From positions 16,873,639 through 16,937,638 of the forward strand of contig NC_058141.1 of NCBI RefSeq assembly GCF_011075055.1: 64,000 nucleotides of DNA. Reading direction: 5' to 3'. A program made the translations under genes and the position numbers. This stretch comes from Mangifera indica (taxonomy: Eukaryota > Streptophyta > Magnoliopsida > Sapindales > Anacardiaceae). The stretch's first letter is position 1, and each line of letters opens with the position of its first letter. Below are positions 13,237-24,399 of this stretch, in pieces. Under the pieces are notes generated by a model. The model saw only the letters and a program-made list of their open reading frames with translations. It was not told the DNA's origin and ran no database searches.

Positions 13237-14205
13237 TCAAGTGTACAATGGCAACTCTGTCCAGGCCCCAGAAACATGGCCATTTTCACAAACATAAGCT
13301 CTAACAACAGGCTCGCCATCATCATGGTACCCAAAAAACCTTCTCAGACAAAAAGCAGAATGCAAGTCCCAGGTCTCTTTACACGAACAAAATGCGCAAC
13401 TAATATCAATTTTGCTCCGATTGCCATCGTTTAAGGTTCTCCAAACACGGGAGAACTTAAAGTTCTTGAAAATGCCTCTAAAAAGCATGTAATTTCGCTT
13501 CTCTTCGAAGTGAACACAACCCGGCCAATCAGAAATATACAAACAATCCCCTCGAAATCTACTAGCAAGAAGTTTATTGCCTTGTTCACGACTCAAATTC
13601 CAAACCCCGGATGCCAAATGCGACCTAGACGATCTACTACCCAATTTCCTCTTTTTACCAGAAGAAATGTCGAGACCCGCTTCTACCACACAATCTGCGA
13701 CGTCATCAACAACAAACACAGCATCATCTTGAGCCTCGGAATTATTATAAACAGTGTCAAAATAAAGATCGTCAAAAAGCGACCACGAACAATCAGCAGA
13801 AGTCCCAGATTCTAGATTGCTCGAGCCGGTGTCGGTTGATGGAGTGGCTGATTGGATCGTCGTAGAATTTTGATAATTTGCATCTGGGCCCAGTTCACGC
13901 TCGAGGCCGAAATCTGAGTTCTCTAACAAAAGGCCAGAGTGAAGGAGGCCAGGGCAGCAAACGGAAAGCTTATTGAGGGACGACCAAAGGTCGGGTGGAG
14001 TGGCTGAATCAGAGGCAAGGAGATCGGCGAGTAGGCCGGGCATGCTCCTGGAGCACTTGTCCTTCCAGCAAATATTACGAATCAGAGAAGCAAATTTAGT
14101 GCAGACGCAGGCCAGGCGGGCCCAGTTTCTTGGGTCATCCTCCAGTTTGAAGAATATGGTGAGAATCACATCGTCGGAGAGCTTAGAGAATACAATCTCC
14201 GCCAT
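13237..14205 (-). CDS. EDL3: EID1-like F-box protein (EDL3-type), single exon
   Basis: One uninterrupted 322-codon exon. Residues about 8-50 form an F-box (LSDDVILTIFFKLEDDP, then NWARLACVCTKF and CWKDKC), the surface that binds the SKP1 adaptor of an SCF E3 ligase. A Ser/Asp-rich middle (about 110-195) separates it from the conserved C-terminal domain: LSREQGNKLLASRFRGDCLY, DWPGCVHFEEKRNYMLFRG, a CAFC...ETWDLHSAFCLRR cysteine cluster and the tail CENGHVSGAWTELPLYT. That C-terminal block is the hallmark of EID1-like F-box proteins, named after EID1 in phytochrome A signalling; EDL3 has been linked to ABA and flowering responses. It is slightly longer than the Arabidopsis protein I remember, because of the linker. 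Family call firm; EDL3 rather than EDL1/2 is the likelier assignment. Confidence 0.88.
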   Translation of the reverse strand: MAEIVFSKLSDDVILTIFFKLEDDPRNWARLACVCTKFASLIRNICWKDKCSRSMPGLLADLLASDSATPPDLWSSLNKLSVCCPGLLHSGLLLENSDFGLERELGPDANYQNSTTIQSATPSTDTGSSNLESGTSADCSWSLFDDLYFDTVYNNSEAQDDAVFVVDDVADCVVEAGLDISSGKKRKLGSRSSRSHLASGVWNLSREQGNKLLASRFRGDCLYISDWPGCVHFEEKRNYMLFRGIFKNFKFSRVWRTLNDGNRSKIDISCAFCSCKETWDLHSAFCLRRFFGYHDDGEPVVRAYVCENGHVSGAWTELPLYT

Positions 14206-14826
14206 TATTTTTGGTTTGGTGTTATTGGGTTTAAAAGTGACGAGAGGCTATGGACTTTTATGTTGTTGTTTTGTTACTGGTTTAGTAACGTATACATGTG
14301 CTTAATTTACCAAGTGTCCATGGTCAAAAAACTGTGGTCGAGCCATATTTCATATAAATCTAGTGGATTCCGCCTACCAAATCGAATTTTTGATCCGTCG
14401 CTCTCAAATCATATGGCCTCCCCCACTGCCATATCTAGTGGCAAGTCGAGTTAACACTTTTTTGCTAATAGTTTGATTAAGAGTTATAATAGGCACATTA
14501 ATCACAGAAAATAATCGTTCAATTTCTCTCTTTTTTGTTTAATTATGCAACATTTAAATCTATTGATTCCTTTTTCTTTTTTTTTTTTAAAAATAATTCA
14601 GCTAATATTAGTCTTTTCCATTTGGTGGGTGCACAACCGAATGGAATGAATGGCAGAGGCAAACTAGGGCCACAAAACAAACAATGCCCCCTGAGAGACG
14701 GGACCAGATCATTCTACCACCCATCACTCCACCTTGTCCCTGAAAAGATAAGGACATTATTTCATCTCGTCAAAGAAGAAACACGATATCTGAATCTTCA
14801 TATACATACATACATACGTACGTACA

Positions 14827-14887
<61 letters not shown>

Positions 14888-15395
14888 CTTTACTGATAAT
14901 GCCAGTAAACAGCACAGCTACAGCTGGTTAAGCTCATCCGGAAGACAAATAATTCATCAGCCTTCATTGAGTAGCTACATATTTTACCAATTAAAAAGAG
15001 GAGCTCTTCGTTATCAACATAAATACGTCCATTAAAAAGCTAGTCCCCCTCGGTCACTTTAAAGCCTTATTCTCTATCATTCCCATTGCAAATATATACT
15101 CAAAATCCCCACAAGACATACATCAACAATCAAACAACAAACCAAAACACCACAAATATGTGCGAGAATTTGTCTCAAACTCAGGTATTCCAACACACCT
15201 TAAAGTGAGAAAAGAGCTTAAGAATCTAACACGGTCCAAATAACATAAAACATAGACTGTTTCAAATCCATAAATGATTCAGAATATGACAAGTCTGCTT
15301 CAAACAAAGATTCCAAGTCACCAGTAATACAACAATTAAGGCAAAATGGTATTTATCCCACATCCATAGCATCCAGAGATCACCGAGAACCATTC
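14206..15395. other. F-box upstream region and SR-gene 3' flank, with TA microsatellite
   Basis: The first few hundred bases lie upstream of the F-box start codon and should hold its promoter. The right part, to 15395, should hold the 3' untranslated region of the SR gene. Apart from the TA run at about 14832-14886, no gene or element is seen. Confidence 0.5.
14832..14886. repeat. (TA)n microsatellite
   Basis: About 27 uninterrupted TA units, preceded by a short CATACATACATACGTACGTAC run. Such loci are usually length-polymorphic in plants. Confidence 0.95.
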
Positions 15396-18300
15396 TCACC
15401 TGTCAGAAAAGAAATGGCATGAGAATATTAGCATATCATTAGCTGTGAGAATAGAGGATATTTCAATCCTCATATTGAAATTGACATTTCTTAAATAATA
15501 AAAAAAATGTTGCTGAAGAATGGACCGGGATAAACTTTTGCTTCTGCTCCTGCTTCTGCTTCCACTGGGGCTCCTGCTAACACTGCGCTTTTTTGGGCTT
15601 TTACTTGTCTGTCTCTGTGCATTGAAGTACCAATACACATGAATTTATAATAATAATAACAAAAGCAATCACAACCTCGTAAATGAGTCCATTCCTGTGT
15701 AAGGCCAAATCTTAACTGCCCACCTAATTAACAAGTCAAATCAAATTAAAACCTTCAAATTCTATCTATGGCACATTCAAAGCAGTTAAAAATCAGTAGC
15801 ATTGCCAAACAAATGTGTTAATACAATTTACCGGTCCCAGTTAAAGCAGCAACAGGAAGTTTAATCAAGGTCCAATAAAAGATTAAAAACTGCGAACAAG
15901 ACACTTACAGGAGGCAATGGAGATCTTGATCTTGATTGAGATCTGCAAAAGTTCCAGAAACAACCCAAATTTAAAATCCACACGTTCCTTTTAAGAACTG
16001 TCATCCAAGAACCTTGGGCCTCTTCCACATCAAAATTGACCATATTAAAAGGATAACAAAAAAGCAAGAAACCTTGAGCAGTTCATCACAAAAATGAAAA
16101 TATCAGACTGTATAAATAAATCCCACCCGCACATAACACCTAAATTAAAAAGAAAACTTAATTAAGAATCATATTGCATTTTAAGAAGACACCCGTGGCA
16201 GAGGGCATGCATTCCCCCTACAATAACACGAAAAATCCAAGAGAATCCGGATAGCACATCCTATTAGCTTGTCAATTGTTGGAGCAGAAAATGAAAATGA
16301 ATTTGTTTCTACCGCCCACTGATGGTGACTTCCAGATCCCAGTGGCACTTAATTTGCTGAAATCCAGCTTTATTATTGCAATCCATTCCCTCCTTTGTTC
16401 CCAATCTAGCACCCATGGACATTTGCGATGCTAATCGTATTAGAACAGAGACACCATGAAGGTTTCCAAAGTTTCCTATCTGAAAAAAGCATACCTCCAC
16501 AACCAAAAGATTGCAGGCAATTGAACCATATTCCATCAAGTCCTAATATCCAATTCCCATTTCGCAGCATATATCCATTATCTAAAACAAGAAAAGAGAA
16601 AAAGCCAACTTTCATACAATAAAGAGAGAAAGTGAAGATAGTTTGACACCGGATTTTCTTTCTCAATTGCCCCATCTACCGAAGAACAAAGCATGAAAGC
16701 CAAAAATGATATTCCACACATGATAACTACAAGTTGATATCAAGGAAACCAGTGACATCCCAAGAAAATGCACTAATAAATCAAAGAATTCTTTACCACC
16801 ACAAAACTTAAAACCAAAAATACCACAAAATTCATAACCAAAAATAACACTCCATATAACCAAGATGTAAATCAATTATATAGTGATACTTCAGAAATGT
16901 TAGTATGTGCTTTCATTTTCCAAAGGGATGGTAAGCTACAGATACAAGTTCAAATTTAAAGATAATTATCAATTTGAGGTCAAATAACTTTCACAAAAAA
17001 TAGGAACTAGTAAAAAGACAAAAAACGCAATTAATTGCAATCTCACCAACCATGTAAAATTTAACATCATTATAAATGTTAATCCTCTATTTGTCTGATC
17101 TACAGCTGCCTAAAAACCAGCTCATTAATTTAATAAAGTACACAAAAATATATTTCACAATCACATGATATGGTGAGTTATGCAATGGAATTAACAGCCA
17201 ACATTTCTTCCAGTTTAAGAAATAAAAAGGAATCAGTATAGGAGCAAAGCAGAGAATACATTTGATTTTTTTTTAAAGTAATGACTAGAGATTTTTTTTT
17301 CTTCATACTTTGATTAAAATAATGCACCAAATCTCCACTGAGTAAACTTGTCAAACTGATTATCACTTTTGTGTCATGTCTACAACCCTCTAATCCAAAA
17401 GGATTATGCAACTGAACTAAAGTAGCAATAAACCGACAGGGCAGTTTTTTATCTCAGAGAACTTGCCTCCGATAGCAACTAACTACAATAAAGTATCCTC
17501 CTCATAACCAACAATAAACCCCAAAGTAACCATTGCACATAAATAAAAGGTAAAAATCAGCATACCTTGACAAAGAGCGTGGTTTTGATCCAGAGTGAGA
17601 GCGAGAAGAAACAGACCTCGATCTAGATCTAGCAGGTGAGCGACGCGAAGATTTGGCTTTTGGAGATTTGCTGCATTATCTTAATGGTTAACAAACAACT
17701 CCAAGCACATACCAAATTAACAATCTTATATCAAATGTTAACTTTGCAAAATTATTTTTACAGTCTACTTTAGAAGACTTACTGAATTGAATCAAAAGCC
17801 AACCACATATATCAAATGTTCTTAAATTAAAATACAAGAACAAACCTCCTGCTCCTGCTTCGACTGTAACTTCGACCATGACTACGACTGCGGCTTTCAC
17901 TCCGGTCTCTTGAATAAGAACGGCCTCGACTAGGGCTTCGAGAGTTGTCTCGCCTAGAATCATACTCCCTCACCTAATTGCCAAGGAAATTATAAGCAAT
18001 GCAAAACAAAATATACAATGAACTTAGATTTCAAAATATTTTATATAAACTTACACGAACATAGGACCGAGAAAATGCATTCCGAAACTCTGAGTCATTA
18101 AGTTTTTTGATCTGGAGACAAACCAGAAAAAGTTTGCATCAACAAAAATCAAAATCCTTGGACATTCATTGTTATTACTGCATAATCAGAGAAAGAAAAC
18201 TTACTGCATGCTTCATGTCATCATAGTTTGTGTAATCCACAATTCCTGTTGTGCCTGCAAAGAAAACACCATAAACAGAAAAATACCTAGACATCTTAAA

Positions 18301-19640
18301 AAAAGTTTTAAGATTTATAAAGCACAAAAAACTAAATAACCCAGAAATTACCAGCTTTCAACAGTTAAAAGGTTGATACCCTTTAAGTTATAACAAACAG
18401 GTTTCATGTGCGGAGTCTATATGAGGACCATAAGCAAGATAAAAGGAAGAGAAGACTAAAAAGGCCATTTCTGGTCAAGACACCTATCACAATGTACAAA
18501 GGAAACTACAATACAAGCATGTTCCTAAATATCTTACCGCTACCATCACGGAAAACTTGGGAAAAACAGACATCTCCAGCTCGACGCATGTGATCCTGCC
18601 ATATTCATGCATGATATCAGGACATAATCAGAAAAAAGTAAGCACTTCTATGATAGCACATAAACATGCAGAGGTGTAGTGAGAAGCTTGGGAGAATAAA
18701 TATAACACAAACAATTACCAAGTTAAAAAAAGAAAACTTATTATTTATACAAGGGAGGAAAAGAAAGTTCACCTTAAGGTCTTGCCACGAAGCAGAAGAG
18801 GGCAATCCAGTGACTAACACTATATGATAAAAAAATTTCAGTCATATTATGAACATCTCAATATACAACAAAAGGTGCATGAAATGGATGACGCACCGCG
18901 ATATTCAGATCGCCTGGATACTCCACGTCCACGACCACTGCTATAACTACTATGACGATCAGATGATGAACGTCCTCGCCCACCATGTGCAAGTTCCACC
19001 TAAAGGTGCCAATGGTAGAAGACATACTTAAGTAAAAACTAATCAAAACATGCTATATACGGTGTATAGAATAACTAACCCGTAATCGGTGCCCATCAAA
19101 GTCATAGCCATCCCGACCACGAATGGCATCCTCAGCATCTCGAGCCTCTTCAAACTATGATAAACAATTGTTTTCAATGTGAAATAAATAAAAGTTAAAA
19201 GAAATTACAAATGAAAAACTGAAGGGAATATGTCTGTAAACTCACCTCAATAAAAGCGTAGCCAGGAGGCCTTGGTGGGATCTTCAGATCAATATGGGCT
19301 ATAGGTCCATACTGTAATAAAATAAAATCAAAACTAATTAAAAGAAAATGAATGTGATCAAGCAAATTATATATCAAATACACAACCCAAATTATGAACA
19401 ACTAATCCAACTAAGAAAATACACAATCTGAATTATGAACATAACAATACCAAACAAGTTTCACATCCTTCATGTTCTATTTATTGATTTTATATATTGA
19501 AAAAAAAATAAGAAAATGTTCTAAAAGATTCAACTAACAAACAAAAGCATTACCTTGTAAAACAAATCTTCAACTTCTTTCTCACGAATATCACCAGGGA
19601 GATTTCCGACATAAAGAGTTCTGCTCGCGCGGCTGCTCAT
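15396..19640 (-). CDS. SR34: SR splicing factor, SR34/SR30 type (SF2/ASF-like)
   Basis: Transcript-order coding exons: 19640-19554, 19311-19246, 19154-19080, 18999-18897, 18819-18773, 18595-18538, 18254-18205, 18111-18055, 17973-17846, 17670-17566, 15942-15909, then 15608-15526 joined to 15399-15396 (about 298 aa). RRM1 spans residues about 8-76 (RNP2 LYVGNLP; RNP1-like GYAFIEF). A Gly/Arg/Ser linker ([12 protein letters not shown]...GRGRGVSRR) follows, then RRM2 carrying the [15 protein letters not shown] signature of SF2/ASF-type pseudo-RRMs, and a C-terminal RS domain. The protein should bind exonic enhancers and guide splice-site choice in the nucleus. The 1.6-kb intron 17565-15943 within the RS-encoding part is far longer than the others, as is typical of this family where it is alternatively spliced. 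The donor of the last intron (GTCCAT) is weak; reading through it stays in frame to the same stop (340 aa). A non-coding first exon probably lies above 20513 (donor GTATGC at 20512). Confidence 0.88.
16313..16479 (-). other. Candidate alternative (poison) exon in the SR gene long intron
   Basis: Read on the minus strand, a strong acceptor (GCTTTTTTCAG) precedes 16479 and a usable donor (GGCG then GTAGAA) follows 16313. The enclosed 167 bases are clearly less AT-rich than the rest of the intron. Because 167 is not a multiple of 3, inclusion would shift the RS-domain frame and bring an early stop. Conserved NMD-coupled exons are well known in plant SR genes; that this is one is my inference. 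Confidence 0.45.
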
Positions 19641-21473
19641 TTTTCTTGAGAAACCATTCAAAATTAGAAGGTTTGAAATTAGACATTTTCAATGAAAAAT
19701 TACAAATCAAAAGAAGAAGCATTAGCGAAAAGAAAATAACGAAGGAAAAGTCAGACTTTTATTACACATGAATCTAAATCACATAAATACAAGAAATGCG
19801 AAATTTATTTTCTTTTTCTTGATTTAGACGTCAGCTTTGGGCAATTTAGTAACAATTTTCGAAATTGTTTGAAGGAGAAAATTGCTAAAAATGAAATTTA
19901 AAATTTTCATTTGATAATTTATGAGTCATGACCTCATTTAATAACATGGTTTCAGAAAAAGAAAACTTTAATTAATTGGACTCAATTTTCTTATTAAAAA
20001 TTGGTTGAAATTTTGGAAGTTTTTTATTGTATGGACGCAATTTCAGAATAAAGTATAGCGGATGCACCTCAACTCCAATACGTAGGTCACCCAATCATTC
20101 AAAACTGAAATTAAAATTAAAATTAAACAATTGCATCCAAAGCGATTCCTTAAGTTTCCCATGCAGCCGTACGAAGAAATGTCTTTATAATTAAAGAAAA
20201 TGATTTTCAGTTAGAATGCAAAATTAAAAAAATTCCATTTTCTTGATCTTGTTTTATTGCTGGGGTAAAATTATTTGGAGGAAACGATCTTTGTATGTTT
20301 CATTTCTTTTTTCTTTGAAATTTGGTTAAAGTTTAGTTTCTTGATTAGAGAAACCGTTTTCAGAAAATTAGGGTTTTCTCATGGATGAGAGTAATAGATG
20401 AATTTGCAGATTATTTGCAGTGATTTTGGCTCGAATGAAAAATAAATTCGATGCTACCATAAGATTACAAAAGAAGAGATATAGGGTTTGAGATTTGAAC
20501 AAGAGAGCATACCTGTTAAACAATAGTACCAGGGAAGCCTCGAAGAATAGGGTTTTGAATTTGGGTGAGAGTGCAGCTTAACTATTATGTAATAAAGGTA
20601 GAAATAACATGTTACATGGCCTATGATATTATGTCCTCTACTCTCTCATAGAACCACTCCAGTGCAGATGTTACGTTGGCCCATTGGCCCATTGGGGCAT
20701 GGAGTCAATCTATATGGCTAATACATGGCGTCTCATTCTGGAGTGCCAGCTCATCGGCTCAAATGTGACACTTTTCGCTCATTATGTTAATGGGTCGTAC
20801 CATCGTATCACAGATCGTACTGGGCCAAAGCCTTAAAAATGTGAGCTCTAATGGGTCATGCCAACCCACAATATTTGACGATTTGAGGTATAGGTTACAA
20901 TATGGTATGTTCTTTGTCAGTGGTTTTTTTACGGACTGGCCCCCAAAAAACATATTTTTATATTTATTTTATATATTTTTTTCTAATTTTGTAAGTTGTA
21001 TCAAACTGGTTCGCAGGTCTTATGATGAGGTCCCGACATAGTTCACCAATTTGCGAGCCTTAATTTACAAGTCATGCCAAATTTATGTCGGTCGGCCAAC
21101 AAGAGCAATATGGCATTGTCTAATCCTGTTCGAGTAGTTTGATTTTAGCAATCTTTCCTCTAGGTCTTCTTTGGGGTAGTTTCAAAATACACGCTTCTCA
21201 TACAAAATTATTACCATATCTATAGAAATAAAAATCAATAAATTAAATGTCAAAAAGAGGTGGGAGAAGCAGGGTTTTAGTCAAACTGATCAATGGAAAC
21301 CACAACAGGAAGAACAAGGCTTCAAATATCATCACATTAAACTGTGGCTAAATTGGTCAATCAAGCACATCAATCTGTCTGCATATGAAGGTAAAACTAT
21401 CGGCCTTATTGCACACACCGTTTAGAACACCAGTCCCGATCTCCATGTTATTTACTCTTGAAAATCAAAATGA
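19641..21473. other. SR-gene 5' leader, leader intron and promoter; NDUFS5 3' flank
   Basis: A likely 5'-leader donor (AACAG then GTATGC, minus strand) at 20513/20512 suggests an untranslated first exon above 20513 and a leader intron reaching close to the start codon at 19640. Above roughly 20600 should be promoter, and above about 21100 the 3' untranslated region of NDUFS5. No coding region is supported. Confidence 0.45.
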
Positions 21474-23646
21474 TTATAAATTATGGCCAGTGGGATGACT
21501 ATCAACACCATCCCCACCCTCTTTCCGTGTAGCAGCTCTTAGTTTCCTCTGCTCTTCCTTGTAAATATGGTTTCTTCGTTGGAACTGAAATAAGCATTTA
21601 CAAATACCATAAAGGAGTCAACATACACCTTGAAAACCAGAAACTGATAAGTGGTAGCATTCAAGCAGCCAATTGCAAATTAAAATGTCAAGTCCTTCAG
21701 CAGATTGAGATAATCCACTGAATCAAAAGCCATAAATTAAAAACAGTGAAAGACAATAAGACATGCATTGATGCAGTGCTATTTTATACAATTATTTCTG
21801 AATGATCTGGGTAGAATAAGTTAAATGATAACTTCTCAAACATAGTAGCTTATAGTCATTAAAACTATGTAGTAGAAACTAGAACTTCAAGAAAGATTAA
21901 CCAATTTTTAAGCAAGTCAATTTATGCTCCACTAACAGATTATGAAGAAGAAGAAGAGTTAAGGGAAATATGTATGCTTTTTCCATATCATGATTACATA
22001 TTCTTGGACTTAACAAAACTTTCACAAAGATACTTTTTGAATCAAATTTTATTTTGGAAACTGTAACCCAATCCTTAAAATTTAGTCCTTGCTAAATATT
22101 GAAGTTGTGGAGTGCTCAGTAGCCCAATAGTGCAAGGTGCATGGCATTCTTATTGATATCATCATCATACAATCCAAGAACCTCAAATAAAAAATAAACA
22201 CATATCTCCCTATAAACCTAGCCTTATAGGATGCAACGCAGAAGGAAAAAAATTGGTCACTCTTAGTATCTGACATCTTCAGATTGGTAGAAACTAATGA
22301 AAAAGCCTTCACCAAAAAGCTAAATTAGTGGCTAAGAATAACTCATAGGGATTATCATTCATTCCTAAAGTTAAGATTCCTGTGCAAAAGGAGAAGGCTT
22401 TAGATCAATAAATCAATAAATGAAAGAAGATAGTAATGACCATCAGTTGAATGCACATAAGACTTTTAGTGTCAACCTTAAAAGACAGAATTAGCTCATG
22501 AAAATTTTTGGCCTGAAAAGCCTATGGGAAAGAATGTCATGGTAAAGGATAGACTGTATCCAAAAAACAAAAAACATCCCTCCCACAAACCTGTAACAAG
22601 GGGATATCCACTAGTATAATGACCCTTTTTCTTTTTTGTACTATAGATCAAAGAGAACTAATAATACTAGACAAGTTGAAAATAGGGGAAAAAAAAAAAA
22701 AAGAACACTTACAACTCCATATGTACCATTGCTGACAAAAGACGACTGAAAACCAACATAATATGAGTCTTGGATATTTGAACATTTATGACTGGGAAAT
22801 TTTGAAGGTTCAAACATTTCACTGTCAGTGGCCAAAGGTAAGAAGCCCAGAGATCCATCTTATTGTTTCCTCCTCCTCCTTATCTGACATAAATTTACCT
22901 TTGTACAGGAACAATCCTTAGCTTCCAGAATGATAAAGATGTTTACTCTCATGTGAATGTAAAATGAACATGTATTTGACATCAACAACCCCTTGAATGT
23001 TTGATGAACTCTTGACGACATGTGAAACTTCCAAAACTCAAATTTACATTTATCAATCAGTTAAACAGTAGTAGCTTCATATGGTACACTCTTCTCAACT
23101 ATTGTATTTCAGAAACAAACTACTGTAAATTTTATAGTAGAACAGGATGCCATTTTCTCCATTTTAAATCAAACAAGCCTCACCAATGTCATTCTCACAT
23201 CCATAATTAGTCATTACATTATTTCAGGATAAATTCTTAGTCTTTAAAACAAAGATCAGAACTACCATTCAGCTATCAAAAGCAAAGTAAAGAGATAAAA
23301 ATCAATTCAAACTTGATATTTAAAAGCGAAGCTGAACATTGGATCAAACAGTAATTCTATCCAACTAACAAAGAATTTAATATCAAATTGAATGATGATT
23401 TAAAATGCAGAAATTGATTTGGTTCGGTAATCTTGAAAACTATTAAAGGAATTCAAAAAAAAAAAAAATTAAGATATTTAAAAGAGAGATAGTGACCTCT
23501 TTGGCGTGGTGGAGGCACTCGAGGTAGTCCTCACGGAGAAGAGAACAGTCTTTGGGCTCCCTGCAACGGTACATGCATTCGCTGAAGTCCGCCCAGAAAT
23601 CATAGCACCTCCCTTTGTTCCCACTGATTCCCCATCCAGATGCCAT
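21474..23646 (-). CDS. NDUFS5: NADH dehydrogenase (complex I) subunit NDUFS5
   Basis: Two exons, 23646-23497 and 21584-21474, separated by a 1.9-kb intron and encoding 86 aa. The start MASGWGISGNKGRC and the PKDCSLLREDYLECLHH block are characteristic of plant NDUFS5 (15-kDa subunit). The twin CX9C pattern is present: C14/C24 and C34/C44, with an extra C28. Twin-CX9C proteins are imported and oxidised by the Mia40 relay in the intermembrane space; NDUFS5 is an accessory subunit of the membrane arm of mitochondrial complex I. Exon 2 adds the basic FQRRNHIYKEEQRKLRAATR helix and a short His/Gly tail. Length and domain layout match the family. An inverted-repeat transposon begins about 110 bases upstream of the start codon (see 23759). 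Confidence 0.93.
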
Positions 23647-23758
23647 TTCTCTCTCGGTCTCTGTCGATACTGCTTAACTGACGCTTTCGACGGCTGTCCT
23701 GGAGTATGTTAGACGCAGCTTCCCACAGCAAATGCCTAGTTGAAACAACGTAATATAT

Positions 23759-24399
23759 GGCCAAACGGGGACTATTCCCACCCAAAGTATGCGAATTTCC
23801 ATTTCCCCCCGTCAACTTTGAAAACTCATTTACCCACCCATGAGCTGTTAAAATTAACTGAGTCCATTAGTTATATCATTTTTCTCCCTAAAAACTAATA
23901 ATTTCACCCCAACCCAAGTTTTAAAAAACAACATTTTCTCTCCTAGGGTTTCCATACTTCATATTCAATTTTTTGATGTCGTTTCTTCCTCTTCGGTGAC
24001 CTTCAAACGATAACTCTTCTTCTCTAACATAGTCTTCTTATGACGTCCACTCCTAAGAGAGTCGCCAGAAGAAGACCGTGCCGGAGAGGAAGAGTTGTCG
24101 CCTAGAGGTCATCTGAGAGGAAAAAACGGCATCGAAAATTTGAATTTGAAATATGGAAACCTTAAGGGGAAAATTATTATTTTTTAAAACTTGGGTTGAG
24201 ATGAAATTATTAGTTTTTAGAGTTTATGAGATAAAATTAAATCAAATTTAAGTTTATTTTTTATAATACAGACAAAATAACGATTTTACTTTTGAAATTA
24301 TTAGTTTTAACAGTTTATAGGTAGATAAATAAGATTTTTAAAATTAATGGGGGGAATTGAAAAAACAGCATACCTTGGGTGGGCAATAGTCATTTGGCC
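23759..24399. mobile_element. Inverted-repeat transposon copy A (Mutator-like MITE)
   Basis: Left end GGCCAAACGGGGACTATTCC, right end GGGCAATAGTCATTTGGCC; these are inverted copies of each other and of the ends of the other family members. The interior has the family's 'cctagggtttcc' and 'ggaaacccttaagg' joins and a palindromic GC-richer core. No clean target duplication remains (gtaatatat against taataataa). It lies in the upstream region of NDUFS5. Confidence 0.75.

Noticed and set aside
14535..15035. 166-codon open frame in the F-box/SR gap
   Set aside because: Over a tenth of it is a YIYIYI run read from the TA microsatellite; the rest resembles no protein.
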